Positions 26,085-34,932 of a stretch of 64,000 nucleotides of DNA are shown here, piece after piece. The position numbers and the translations under genes were made by a program. The notes below the pieces were generated by a model. The model searched no databases, had not been told where the DNA came from, and saw only the letters and a program-made list of their open reading frames with translations. The DNA comes from Roseovarius pelagicus (GTDB lineage: Bacteria > Pseudomonadota > Alphaproteobacteria > Rhodobacterales > Rhodobacteraceae). Location of the stretch: assembly GCF_025639885.1 (NCBI RefSeq), contig NZ_CP106738.1, positions 124,001-188,000 on the forward strand, given 5' to 3'. Positions within the stretch are counted from its first letter, which is position 1. Every line of letters starts with the position of its first letter.

Positions 26085-27341
26085 TTAGACCATCACATGC
26101 AGTATCGTGCCCGCTGCCGCCATTCCTGCCAATGCAAGCATCATTGGCAGGCGTAAAATCAGCATCAGGGATGCCGCCAGCATCACCAATCCGAATGCAG
26201 TGGTTGAAAAACTGGTCCAGACAGGCACGACGCTAAAGGATGTTCTGGTGACTTGATCAAAGAGCACATGCAGCGCGAACCAGACCGAAAGATTAAGGAT
26301 CACACCGACCACTGCGGCAGAGATCGCGGCAAGCGCGCCGTTCAGGCGGGGCTGCGCCAGCAGCCACTCGACATAGGGGGCTCCGACAAAGATCCAAAGA
26401 AAACAAGGGGTGAATGTCACCCACAACGTCAACGCACCTGCCAACACCGCCAGTGACACTCCACCTTCGGCATACCCGGCCAGCAAGCCAACAAATTCAG
26501 TGACAAGGATCAAAGGACCGGGGGTGGTTTCGGCAAGGCCGAGCGCGTCGATCATCTGGGCTGTGCTGAGCCATCCGTGCGTTTCGACCACTGCCTGGGT
26601 CATGTAGGTCAGCACCGCATATGCGCCGCCGAACGTGACTATTGCCAGCTTGCTGAAGAAGAGCGCGATTGCGCCCAGAAAGTACGGGTCAATGAGATAG
26701 GCAAGCCCGACCGGCGCGGCCCAGATCGCGGCCCAGATCGCCACAGTCCCGAGCGTCTTGCGTGCCGGAACAGTGGGCGAGGGCGCTTGGTTGTCGTCAG
26801 GTGCGCCCCGTGCAGTGACATAACCCCACAGCGCGGCCAACGCGATGAGCGCCGGGAAGGGTACGGCAAGAAAGAACATGAGCGCGAAACTCAGGCCGGC
26901 CAACATCCAGTGTGCGGTGGCTTGCAGCGCCTTGCGCGACAGTGACCAGAGGGCGCGCAGAACGATGATGACCACAGCCGCCTTGATCCCCAGAAACGCG
27001 GCCTGAACCAAGGACAGTTGCCCATAGCTGGCATAGGCCAGTGCCAGCAGCAGGATCACGGCTGCGCCCGGCAGCACAAAGAGCAGTCCCGCGATCAGGC
27101 CACCGAGCGTGCCGCGTAGCCGCCAGCCCGCATAGGTGGCCAGTTGCATCGCTTCGGGGCCGGGCAGCAGCATGCAAAAACTGAGCGCGCCCAGAAACTG
27201 CGGTTCGGAAAGCCAGCCGCGCCGATCCACCAGTTCTTCGTGCATGAGCGAGATTTGCGCAGCGGGACCGCCAAAAGACAACAGGCCGATCCGGCCAAAA
27301 CTGCGCAGGAAATCAGCCCGCGTCACCGTCTCAGTATGCAT
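26085..27341 (-). CDS. chrA: Chromate efflux transporter
   Basis: CHR-family transporter with two homologous halves. Each has the conserved opening segment: FGRIGLLSFGGPAAQI in the first half and LAIVTFGGAYAVL in the second; GWLSEPQFL and LLPGPEAMQLATY, TTPGPLILVTEF are typical. About 10-12 hydrophobic helices, 418 aa. The start taken is ATG at 27341, just after the chrB stop; an ATG at 27371 would overlap chrB by 26 bases. Exports chromate from the cytoplasm, coupled here to chrB. Confidence 0.92.
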   Translation of the reverse strand: MHTETVTRADFLRSFGRIGLLSFGGPAAQISLMHEELVDRRGWLSEPQFLGALSFCMLLPGPEAMQLATYAGWRLRGTLGGLIAGLLFVLPGAAVILLLALAYASYGQLSLVQAAFLGIKAAVVIIVLRALWSLSRKALQATAHWMLAGLSFALMFFLAVPFPALIALAALWGYVTARGAPDDNQAPSPTVPARKTLGTVAIWAAIWAAPVGLAYLIDPYFLGAIALFFSKLAIVTFGGAYAVLTYMTQAVVETHGWLSTAQMIDALGLAETTPGPLILVTEFVGLLAGYAEGGVSLAVLAGALTLWVTFTPCFLWIFVGAPYVEWLLAQPRLNGALAAISAAVVGVILNLSVWFALHVLFDQVTRTSFSVVPVWTSFSTTAFGLVMLAASLMLILRLPMMLALAGMAAAGTILHVMV

Positions 27342-27345
27342 CTGC

Positions 27346-28155
27346 TCAGCCCGATATATGAGGCCAGTCATGGCCTTCGTCTACGCCGTCGCGTGCCCAG
27401 CGATAGAGGCCATCGTATAGTGCCAGTCCTGCCTTGAGCTGTTGTTGATCATCCTTGTACTGGCGTGACAGACCGACAGAGATGGCAAGCAGACCGGGAG
27501 CGACCGGGTGCAGATCGTGCCGATTGGTGTCGGCGGCGCGCACCGCAAGTGCGAGGCGTCCCAGCGCCGGGCATTTCAGTTCAAATTCCTCAATCATGGT
27601 ATCGAACGTGCAGCGGTCACCGCGATGGCTGAAATGCACGCCCTCAATGTCAAAGGGGGTCGCGCCGAAGTGTTCTGCAGCGCTGGCTACCTCGGAGCGG
27701 GCGACAAAAAGAAATTTGGCCTCGCGATCAACGAAACGCCGGATCAACCAAGGACAGGCGATGCGGTCGATCTTGGGGCGGGTACGGGTGATCCAGCGTG
27801 TCGCGCCGTCTGTGCCAGTGGGCACTGCGGCCGCGGGTATCAGCGGGAGCACCGCATCGCGCCAGTTCAGAAGGCCACCCTTCAGGTATTCCGATGTCGC
27901 ACCATTGGACTGAAGCCAGCTCACGACACCTTGGCTCAGCTTGCGCCCCTTTTGACAGACGATCACAGAAGCCCGCCCGGCCAAACGTACGATCAAACCG
28001 TCCAAGTCGGTATGTTTGTGACGGATCGCGCTGGGGATCATCCTTGGGTCGTCGGCAAAATCATCGCTGGTGCGGACATCGACAATCACGGGGCAATCGG
28101 GTGTACCGACCAATCGCATAAGCTGTTTGGTGGTGATTTCATTTGGGCCGGGCAT
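27346..28155 (-). CDS. chrB: Rhodanese-ChrB fusion, chromate resistance protein
   Basis: 269 residues. The N-terminal ~105 residues are a rhodanese domain (PVIVDVRTSDDF, active-site loop VCQKGRKLSQG with the catalytic-type Cys, YLKGGLLNW). From about 115 on is the ChrB C-terminal domain (WITRTRPKIDRIACPWLIRRFVD, FDTMIEEF, HPVAPGLLAIS). ChrB is reported as chromate-sensing regulator or accessory of ChrA; the rhodanese part suggests sulfur or redox chemistry. It precedes chrA directly. Confidence 0.9.
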   Translation of the reverse strand: MPGPNEITTKQLMRLVGTPDCPVIVDVRTSDDFADDPRMIPSAIRHKHTDLDGLIVRLAGRASVIVCQKGRKLSQGVVSWLQSNGATSEYLKGGLLNWRDAVLPLIPAAAVPTGTDGATRWITRTRPKIDRIACPWLIRRFVDREAKFLFVARSEVASAAEHFGATPFDIEGVHFSHRGDRCTFDTMIEEFELKCPALGRLALAVRAADTNRHDLHPVAPGLLAISVGLSRQYKDDQQQLKAGLALYDGLYRWARDGVDEGHDWPHISG

Positions 28156-28207
28156 ACGGGCATCCTCTGAGTTTTGCAGTGGATGCGACTTTGGGCCAAG
28201 GCCTCAC

Positions 28208-28240
28208 GGGGCAGTCGCAGCGCGCCCCTTTTCGTTTTTT
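28208..28240 (+). terminator. Terminator-like hairpin on the plus strand without an upstream plus-strand gene
   Basis: GGGGC, 11 bases, GCCCC, then TTTTCGTTTTTT. It faces the plus direction although the neighbouring genes are all on the minus strand. It may stop antisense transcription or be chance. Confidence 0.3.
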
Positions 28241-28260
28241 GCCCCGCTGCAGCGCGTTTG

Positions 28261-28606
28261 TCAACTTCGGGCATTTCCAGACATGCAGCGGGCCTGCGCT
28301 CCTTCAGGCAGCATGCCCAACTGTTCGTAGAGAGTAATATAGTCGAGATGGTTGTGACCTTCTGCGATCTTGCCATCCTGCATCCGCACCAGAATCTGCC
28401 CGGTAACAGAGATGGGCGTGCTCTGCTTACGGCACTTTGCCGAGACGTCGATCAGGACACTCTACCGGTCGTCATCCTCCATGTAATGCGCGATCTGTAT
28501 CCTGACGTCGGTTATGACGTGCGCGGTGACATCCGATATCATCATCTCGTGGATTGCCGCGAGGTCCTGCTGGTGCCAGACCCGGTCAAACCAGGTTTTC
28601 AATCAT
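28261..28606 (-). pseudogene. Degraded SnoaL-like (polyketide cyclase/ester cyclase) gene
   Basis: Reading the minus strand from TTG 28602, the frame gives a SnoaL-type N-terminus (TWFDRVWHQQDLAAIHEMM), then meets an in-frame amber TAG at about 28467, and continues in the same frame with VLIDVSAKC, TPISVTGQILVRMQDGKIAEG and LDYITLYEQLGMLP, a typical SnoaL C-terminus, to TGA at 28261. The central region is shorter than in the family, and the ATG at 28606 is one base out of frame. At least two lesions, so it is a relic. It lies between chrB and ssrA. Confidence 0.7.
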
Positions 28607-28649
28607 GTACGATGTGTTATGCGCTTCCTCCCGGATAGGTCCGCCTTGC

Positions 28650-29047
28650 GCGCAGCCTAGAGTAAACCGGGTCATCCCCATATCCTTACATACCGGGTCG
28701 TACGGATGTGGAGCGCGGAACTGTGGGTTGGGAAAGTGCAGGCTTCTGTTGCCAGGTGCCTGCGAACCCCGCCTTACGCGGCTAGGCGCAAGGGCTTAAG
28801 TTTCAGTCTCTCCGACCGCTTACGCGGCCATCGCTACTGGAGCACGATTGTCATTTGCAATTGTACTGTTCGGGCCGATACGGTGGCACCCCGCCGAGAC
28901 AAAGCATAACCCCTTTAGACGTTCGTCGATCCTATTTCGACCCCGCTGTCCCCCAAATGAAGGGATGTTGGTGGAGTCGCCGGGTACCGCCCCCGGGTCC
29001 GATCCGCTTATTACGAGCGCGTTTATGTCCATAGTCCCCGAGGGGAC
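28650..29047 (-). ncRNA. ssrA: Transfer-messenger RNA, circularly permuted two-piece form
   Basis: Rescues stalled ribosomes and tags the nascent chain. The minus strand first gives the acceptor piece ending CGACTCCACCA at 28969, with a 5-bp T stem CCGGG/CCCGG and the 7-base loop GGCGGTA. After a 24-base spacer (28945-28968) the coding piece begins at 28944 with GGGGTCG, which pairs with CGACTCC to form a 7-bp acceptor stem. The resume codon GCA is at 28858 and the tag frame at 28820-28858 reads ANDNRAPVAMAA-stop. This order, 3' half before 5' half, is the alphaproteobacterial two-piece tmRNA. The 3' end of the coding piece is approximate. Confidence 0.93.
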
Positions 29048-29053
29048 AGAACT

Positions 29054-29081
29054 AATATAGGCGTCCCGGTTGCAGATGCAA
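29054..29081 (-). promoter_or_regulatory. ssrA promoter
   Basis: On the minus strand TTGCAT (29081-29076), a 16-base spacer, then TATATT (29059-29054). Transcription would begin near 29047, just before the acceptor piece. Confidence 0.65.
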
Positions 29082-29100
29082 AGGGGGTGAAACGATAAAG

Positions 29101-29127
29101 CCCCGCCGGGCACGGGGCCGGGCGGGG
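29101..29127 (-). terminator. Rho-independent terminator of the acidic protein gene
   Basis: CCCCGCC pairs with GGCGGGG, with two more inner pairs around a bulge; on the minus strand it is followed by CTTTATCGTTT. It separates the acidic protein gene from the ssrA promoter. Confidence 0.7.
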
Positions 29128-29163
29128 GTGGTGTCGCGGGCAGCGGGTCGTAGCAGGGCCAGA

Positions 29164-31599
29164 TCAGCCCGCAGCGCGCGTCCTTGGTCGGAAATCGGTG
29201 GCATCCGTGACCGCGAAACGACCACCTTTCAGCTTTTGCAGCTTGCCGTCGCGCAGCAGCTTGCCAAAAGAGCGCAGCCCTTCTTCACGAGAGAAGTCAG
29301 CGGGGCTGGCCTCTTTCAGCTTGTGCATCAACATAGGGCGCGAAAATTCGGAATGTCCTTCTACATCCGACATATAGGCGGCTGCGGCCTCCAGCAGGTC
29401 GGGCAAGGACCGCGCGCCCATGTCTTCGGCAAAGTCGATGAAATTGCCAGCCTCTGTGGTGCTTTGCGGAGCAGGCGGATTGGAAGCTGTGGGTTGCGGG
29501 GCCTCAGAAGCCGGTGTTTCCTGCCGGGGTGCAGCAGCCAGATCAGAACGGCTGACACGGCGTGGGCGAACCGGCTCTGATGACGGTGCATCGATGCGCT
29601 GTTCTGCCACCAGCTTTAGCGGCGCGGGGCGTGTGCTACGCGGACGTTCGGAACGTGCTGAACGTTCGCCGGTCCCGCTGACGGCCTGCGGGCGGCGCGG
29701 ACGCACGGCGCTTTTCAGATCAAGGCGATAGGGCTCATCGTCGACGTCCTCCTGCATGGCACCACCGGCGCTGCGTTCGGCCTTGGTGGCGGCGACGGCG
29801 GCACGCAGATGCTGGATAGCGTTCCGGCGTTCGTTCGACTCTGGCTCCTCGAGTTGCGTTGCGGCCTCATCAAAGATGCGCGGGGCCTGATCATCGGCCG
29901 CCATCGGCTCTAGGCGTTTGCCGCGTTTTGCGTCGGTGTCGCGAGCTTCGTGCGAGGCCTCGGATTGCGCTTTTGCGCTTTCGATGACCGCGTCGGCAGT
30001 ATCTTCGACAGTGGTTTCCTGTGGGAATGACACCTCATCAGGGACTTGTTGCTGGGTGGCTGGACGGCGCGTTTGTTGCAGCTCGGCCTCGACCTCTGCT
30101 AGTTCACGCTGCAACTCTGCCTCGTCCTCGTCACTGAGCGGGGAAGGATCAGAACCCGAAGTATCAACTTCGCTGTCTGATGTTTCCTCAAGCGTGCCAT
30201 CGGCAATGGCGTCGTCGATTTCGCGGCGTTTGACCTTGATGACACGCGCGGCGAGTGGCGGTTTGGTCGGTGCGTTCTCTGCGATTGCGTAGTCTGCATC
30301 GTCGGTTGTTGCAGACGCCTCATCGCGCAGCGCGTCGGCCATAAGTTGAGCCAGCGTGTCCTCGGCGGCGAGTTCGATTTCGACGCCGTCACCAGGCGTA
30401 TCGTCGTCCTCAAACGCTATGTTATCGTTATCGTCATCATTCTCGTTAAGGTTTTCGCGATCGGCAAAGCTTTCGCTGCTCTCGTCGGCCCGAGACTCTT
30501 CGGACGCGAGATACGATTCGGAAGGTTCACTTTCGTCACCGTCCTGCCCGTCCTCGTCGGCGAGCACCTCAGTCTGCGCAGCGTCCTCTTGGGCGATTTC
30601 GTCTTCGTCGCCTGCAAGCAGAGCGTCGAGCATGGCCTGATCATCCGCGTCAGCGGTCGATGCCGTATCAGCGACAGCATCAGGTTCTTCCTCGGCGTCC
30701 TGATCGTCGCTGTCAGCAGTGTCCGCCAGCGGCGATGCGGCGTCTGGGGCGGTTTCAGCGGCCGGAGATATTGCGGTGAGATCATCGGCGTCGCTTTCAT
30801 CAACCTTCTCATCGATCAGATGGGCAAGAATGTCTTCTTCGTCCTCATCTTCATAAGCTTCGACGTTTTCATATGATCCGGCGTCCGGCTGTGCAGCGGC
30901 ATCGGGTTCATTGGCATCGTCCACCTCGAGAATTGCATCAAGGTCAGCGGCGGTGCTGCCGAGGAAATCGCGCGCCGCGGTATCTGCATGCTCGTCTTCC
31001 GAATAGCTGTTGTCAAAAGCCGGGCTGGCAGGTGAGGCAACCGCGCGAATGCGACGCAGCTTGTCCGCGACGCTTTCCGGTGCTGGTGCTGGTGCAGGGG
31101 CGATGGTTTCTACGTCGGCATATGCGTCCTCTGAATATGCCCCGTCGTCGGACGTAAATGCGTCGTCGTCGGTGTCGTCGCTTTCGGGTTGTGCCACGTC
31201 TACCGACGGTGTTGCCGTGTGTGATGCGGCTTCGGCCTCTGCCGTTTCTGCTTCGTCCCCATCAGAAGGCGCTTCTGCCGTGTCCCGAGCAGAAGACACG
31301 GCAGAATGGGCTGCATCAGCAGCCGCGTCGGTCAGGGCGGAGGCAGCGCCTGTGCGAAGCACAATCTGACCGTTTTCGTCATGGGCCTCGACCCGGCGGG
31401 CGACCTCGCGCTCGGCTATGCGGGCCAGCATTTCGGCGTCGGGTGTCGGGGGCTCTGCCCCGAAATAGCGGTCATCCGACGCGAGGTCACGGAAATATTC
31501 GGCGATAGCCTTCATCGTGTCGAAGGAATCGTCGAATCCTTCGAGAGTGCACGAAAAGGTGCCATAAGAGACGGTAAGAATTTTACTAGTACTGACCAT
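29164..31599 (-). CDS. Large acidic low-complexity protein of unknown function
   Basis: 811 residues from the ATG at 31599 (MVSTSKILTVSYGTFSCTLEGF); nine more codons are open upstream. Residues 1-70 form a compact domain (FDTMKAIAEYFRDLASDDRYFGAEPPTPDAEMLARI reads as helices). From about 75 to 620 it is dominated by Asp, Glu, Ala and Ser and predicted disordered. A mixed-charge Arg/Pro-rich part follows, and the last ~90 residues fold again (SLPDLLEAAAAYMS, FSRPMLMHKLKEAS, FGKLLRDGKLQKL). No signal peptide or membrane helix. I believe the ends are conserved in Roseobacter relatives; function unknown. Confidence 0.8.
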   Translation of the reverse strand: MVSTSKILTVSYGTFSCTLEGFDDSFDTMKAIAEYFRDLASDDRYFGAEPPTPDAEMLARIAEREVARRVEAHDENGQIVLRTGAASALTDAAADAAHSAVSSARDTAEAPSDGDEAETAEAEAASHTATPSVDVAQPESDDTDDDAFTSDDGAYSEDAYADVETIAPAPAPAPESVADKLRRIRAVASPASPAFDNSYSEDEHADTAARDFLGSTAADLDAILEVDDANEPDAAAQPDAGSYENVEAYEDEDEEDILAHLIDEKVDESDADDLTAISPAAETAPDAASPLADTADSDDQDAEEEPDAVADTASTADADDQAMLDALLAGDEDEIAQEDAAQTEVLADEDGQDGDESEPSESYLASEESRADESSESFADRENLNENDDDNDNIAFEDDDTPGDGVEIELAAEDTLAQLMADALRDEASATTDDADYAIAENAPTKPPLAARVIKVKRREIDDAIADGTLEETSDSEVDTSGSDPSPLSDEDEAELQRELAEVEAELQQTRRPATQQQVPDEVSFPQETTVEDTADAVIESAKAQSEASHEARDTDAKRGKRLEPMAADDQAPRIFDEAATQLEEPESNERRNAIQHLRAAVAATKAERSAGGAMQEDVDDEPYRLDLKSAVRPRRPQAVSGTGERSARSERPRSTRPAPLKLVAEQRIDAPSSEPVRPRRVSRSDLAAAPRQETPASEAPQPTASNPPAPQSTTEAGNFIDFAEDMGARSLPDLLEAAAAYMSDVEGHSEFSRPMLMHKLKEASPADFSREEGLRSFGKLLRDGKLQKLKGGRFAVTDATDFRPRTRAAG

Positions 31600-31747
31600 T
31601 GTATGCTCGCTTTGCTTTGCCTGCAACGACAGTATGTACCACGTTTGCCGCGTCGAAAGGTGCCCGAATCTGCGATGTTTACCGTATCATTTCGTGACCA
31701 GAATGTGATTTGTTTCGTTAACAGAGTGTAATCCGGAGAGTTTTAGA

Positions 31748-32413
31748 ATGATTGTTCACGCATCCAGCCCGATTACTTTGATTGGAGGTGCTGGAGTGAG
31801 TCGGGACGATCTGGCAGCAGCGCAAGCGATTGCTCCGGGTGTTGTGGCCGCGGATGGCGGAGCGGATGCTGCGTTGGCAAATGACGTGGTGCCCGACGCG
31901 GTGATTGGTGATTTTGATTCAATCAGCGATGACGCCCGGACGCGCATCCCCGCAGAACGTCTGCACGAGATAGCCGAACAAGACAGCAATGATTTCGACA
32001 AATGCCTGCGCAATATCATCGCGCCGCTGATCATCGGAATCGGGTTTAGTGGTGCGCGGCTCGACCATCAGTTGGCAGTATGTAACACGCTGGTTCGCCA
32101 CCCGGCGCAGCGATGCCTGCTGATGGGCAGTGATGATCTGGTTTTCCTGTGCCCGCCCAGCCTGAAGCTTGGGTTGCCGAAAAAGTGCCCGATCTCCCTG
32201 TTTCCGATGGGCGCGGTAGAGGGGGTTTCCGATGGGCTGAAATGGCCAATTGCGGGTCTGAATTTTGCACCTGACGGACAGGTCGGGACATCCAACCGAG
32301 TCAAAGGGGCGGTGCATCTGTCGATGACGGCGCCAAAGATGTTGGTGATGGTCCCGAGGAAATATCTGGTTCCAGTCGCAGCGGCGCTGCAAGATGCGCC
32401 GGCGCGTTGGTAA
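31748..32413 (+). CDS. thiN: Thiamine pyrophosphokinase
   Basis: Makes thiamine diphosphate from thiamine and ATP. Family motifs: ADGGADAAL, the catalytic GDFDSI, QDSNDFDKCL, and GARLDHQL. 221 aa, normal length. ATG at 31748 with CCGGAGAG about 9 bases upstream. Divergent from the acidic protein. No TPP riboswitch was recognised in its 148-base leader. Confidence 0.9.
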   Translation: MIVHASSPITLIGGAGVSRDDLAAAQAIAPGVVAADGGADAALANDVVPDAVIGDFDSISDDARTRIPAERLHEIAEQDSNDFDKCLRNIIAPLIIGIGFSGARLDHQLAVCNTLVRHPAQRCLLMGSDDLVFLCPPSLKLGLPKKCPISLFPMGAVEGVSDGLKWPIAGLNFAPDGQVGTSNRVKGAVHLSMTAPKMLVMVPRKYLVPVAAALQDAPARW

Positions 32414-32464
32414 GCAAAACACGTCGGGTCAGTCTGGCGGTGGTGTGAGTTTGCGATGCTGTTG

Positions 32465-33382
32465 TTATGGCGCGGGCAGGGGGCGACGCTTCAGGTCCAG
32501 GTGGCGTTCGCGTAAGAAGACGAAAAGCCCCGAGGCGATGATCAGCGCGATTCCGATCAGGCTAAGCATGTCAGGAAAGTCGCCAAAGAGGTAAAGCCCA
32601 AGCACTGTGGCACTGACGATCTCCAGATACTGGATTGGTGCAAGCAATGAGGCGGGTGCGTAGCTCAATGCAAAACTGAGGCAGATGTGGCTGAGCGTTG
32701 CGCATACACCCATGCCAAGGAGCAAGGCGACTGTCTGCATATCCGGCCAGACGGGATCGAGCGCCGTGATCCCCGACCCGTTGAACCAGATCAGAACGGG
32801 CACGCCCAAAGCCGTTGCCGCCAATCCGGTATAGGTTTGTAACGTGATCGGGTGCATCCGCGTCGCCATGCGGCGCGTCAGGATCATGTAGATGGCAAAC
32901 AACATCGCGGTGCCCAAGGGCAGCATGGCGACCGGGCCGAATGTGGAAAAGGATGGTTGAATGATCAATAACGCCCCTGCGAACCCAACTGCGCATGCGA
33001 TGTAGCGGCGTGGGCCAATCGGTTCGCGCAAGATCAACCCACCCAAGAGTGTCAGGATGAACGGTTCAACAAAGAAAATCGCGATGGCGTCGGCGATAGG
33101 CAATACCTGAAGCGCCTGAAAAAAGAGCGCAGTGGCGATCAGCATGATAGCTGCACGCACCAGGTGGAGGCAGGTTTCGGTACGGTCAGGAAGGTGCAAC
33201 CAGCCCATCACGGCAGCCAGCGGTAACAGCAGGCCCGCCTGCATGAGAAAGCGCGTCACCGCAACCTGCGCCACGGCGACACTGTCGCCGATCAGCTTGG
33301 CAAAGGCATCCATCCCCGGTGCCAGCAACGCAAAGCCGACCATCAAGGCAATGCCCAATCCGGTTTTTTCCTGCAAGGCCAT
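32465..33382 (-). CDS. EamA/DMT-family transporter
   Basis: 305 residues, ten hydrophobic helices arranged as two EamA repeats (residues ~8-140 and ~150-290), with the ALxxxPIADAIAIFFVEPF and APASLLAPIQYLEI segments typical of the family. Substrate unknown; amino-acid or metabolite export is likely. The ATG overlaps the sdaA stop by one base (TGATG), so it is coupled to serine deaminase and might handle a related amino acid. Confidence 0.88.
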   Translation of the reverse strand: MALQEKTGLGIALMVGFALLAPGMDAFAKLIGDSVAVAQVAVTRFLMQAGLLLPLAAVMGWLHLPDRTETCLHLVRAAIMLIATALFFQALQVLPIADAIAIFFVEPFILTLLGGLILREPIGPRRYIACAVGFAGALLIIQPSFSTFGPVAMLPLGTAMLFAIYMILTRRMATRMHPITLQTYTGLAATALGVPVLIWFNGSGITALDPVWPDMQTVALLLGMGVCATLSHICLSFALSYAPASLLAPIQYLEIVSATVLGLYLFGDFPDMLSLIGIALIIASGLFVFLRERHLDLKRRPLPAP

Positions 33383-34755
33383 CAGCAGTTGGGGATGTTA
33401 ACCGCAAGACCGCCGAGCGATGTTTCCTTGTATTTCTCGCTCATATCCACGCCGGTCTGGCGCATCGTTTCTATACACGCATCTAGCGGTACCAGATGCG
33501 TGCCGTCGCCGCGCAGCGCCAATGAGGCCGCCGAAACGGCCTTGATCGCGCCCAGCCCGTTGCGTTCGATGCAAGGTACTTGCACCAACCCCTTGACCGG
33601 ATCGCAGGTCATGCCGAGGTGATGTTCCAATGCGATCTCGGCGGCATTTTCGATCTGCGCAGGCGTGCCACCCAGCACAGCGGCAAGGCCCGCTGCCCCC
33701 ATCGCGGCAGCACTGCCCACTTCTGCCTGACAGCCGGCCTCGGCACCCGAGATCGACGCGTTCCACTTGACTAGACCGCCAATGGCCGCAGCAGTCAGCA
33801 AGAAATCCTCGACCTGTTCCACACGCGCGCCCGGCACATGATCCAGCCAGTAGCGGATGACAGCCGGCACCACGCCCGCGGCACCATTCGTCGGTGCGGT
33901 CACGACCTGCCCACCCGCGGCGTTTTCTTCGTTCACCGCCATGGCATAGACGCTCATCCAATCGTTGATCTTGTGCGGCGCGTTCTGGTTCGTACCCTTT
34001 TCAGCGATTAGTGCATCGCGGATGCCCTTGGCGCGGCGACGTACATTCAAACCGCCGGGCAGGGTGCCGTCTGTGGTCATGCCACGTTCGATGCAGTCAT
34101 TCATCACCTGCCAGACCCGTTTCACGCCACTGGACAGATGCACCTCACCATTACGCGAAATCTCGTTCGCTTTTTTCATCTCGGCGATAGTCTTGCCCGA
34201 CCGTTCGGCCATTTCGAGCATTTCTACGGCGGATTTGAACGGGTAGGGCACCGGATCGCCCTCGTCGGTGTTGCGCCCAGCTGCCAGTTCCGCCTCGGTC
34301 ATCACAAAACCGCCGCCGATCGAATAGTAGGTTTCTTGCAGGATCACATCGCCCTGCTTGTCCGTTGCGCGCAGGATCATGCCATTCGCATGGCCGGGCA
34401 GATTGGGGCCAAAGTCAAAGACCAGATCATCCTTGGGGTTGAACGCCAGCACCGGCAGCCCTTCGGGTGTGATCGTATGGGTGTCGCGGATCGCGTCCAG
34501 CACGGTTTCGGCCTTTTCGTGGTCATAGGTTTCCGGCAGAAACCCCGCGAGTCCGAGAATCGTGGCACGGTCGGTGGCGTGACCGACGCCGGTAAAGGCG
34601 AGGCTGCCATGCAGCGTGCCACGAACGCCCGCACACTCGAACGGTGCTGCGCGCATTTTGTCCAGAAAACGCGCGGCGGCTACCATCGGCCCCATCGTGT
34701 GGGACGAGGACGGTCCAACCCCAATCTTGAACATATCGAAAACAGAGAGGAACAT
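33382..34755 (-). CDS. sdaA: L-serine ammonia-lyase
   Basis: Iron-sulfur dependent serine deaminase giving pyruvate and ammonia. Single-chain form, 457 aa: N-terminal beta domain ([19 protein letters not shown]) and C-terminal alpha domain with the cluster cysteines in [20 protein letters not shown] and VQVPCIERN. The start fits the family. Coupled to the EamA transporter downstream. May feed serine from one-carbon metabolism of the methylated-amine genes in this window. Confidence 0.95.
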   Translation of the reverse strand: MFLSVFDMFKIGVGPSSSHTMGPMVAAARFLDKMRAAPFECAGVRGTLHGSLAFTGVGHATDRATILGLAGFLPETYDHEKAETVLDAIRDTHTITPEGLPVLAFNPKDDLVFDFGPNLPGHANGMILRATDKQGDVILQETYYSIGGGFVMTEAELAAGRNTDEGDPVPYPFKSAVEMLEMAERSGKTIAEMKKANEISRNGEVHLSSGVKRVWQVMNDCIERGMTTDGTLPGGLNVRRRAKGIRDALIAEKGTNQNAPHKINDWMSVYAMAVNEENAAGGQVVTAPTNGAAGVVPAVIRYWLDHVPGARVEQVEDFLLTAAAIGGLVKWNASISGAEAGCQAEVGSAAAMGAAGLAAVLGGTPAQIENAAEIALEHHLGMTCDPVKGLVQVPCIERNGLGAIKAVSAASLALRGDGTHLVPLDACIETMRQTGVDMSEKYKETSLGGLAVNIPNC

Positions 34756-34932
34756 TGCGCGCGCCCTTGACCATTGGCTGACCGGAGTGGCCAGTGCGCC
34801 GCTTATAACGGTCCGGCTGAGCGTGGCTCAATCAGAAACGACAATTTGGCGCGCAAACGGGCCGGGCGCCGATGTCCGCGCCGTGGTCTGATATGGCGCG
34901 ACCCATGTCTATGCGGGGGGGTGAGCTTTTGT

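Noticed and set aside
28174..28638. Plus-strand 154-codon frame near chrB
   Set aside because: It is antisense to the SnoaL relic, whose minus-strand reading matches a known family.
31600..31747. TPP riboswitch before the thiamine pyrophosphokinase gene
   Set aside because: The leader is short and lacks the conserved thi-box words (such as CTGAGA).
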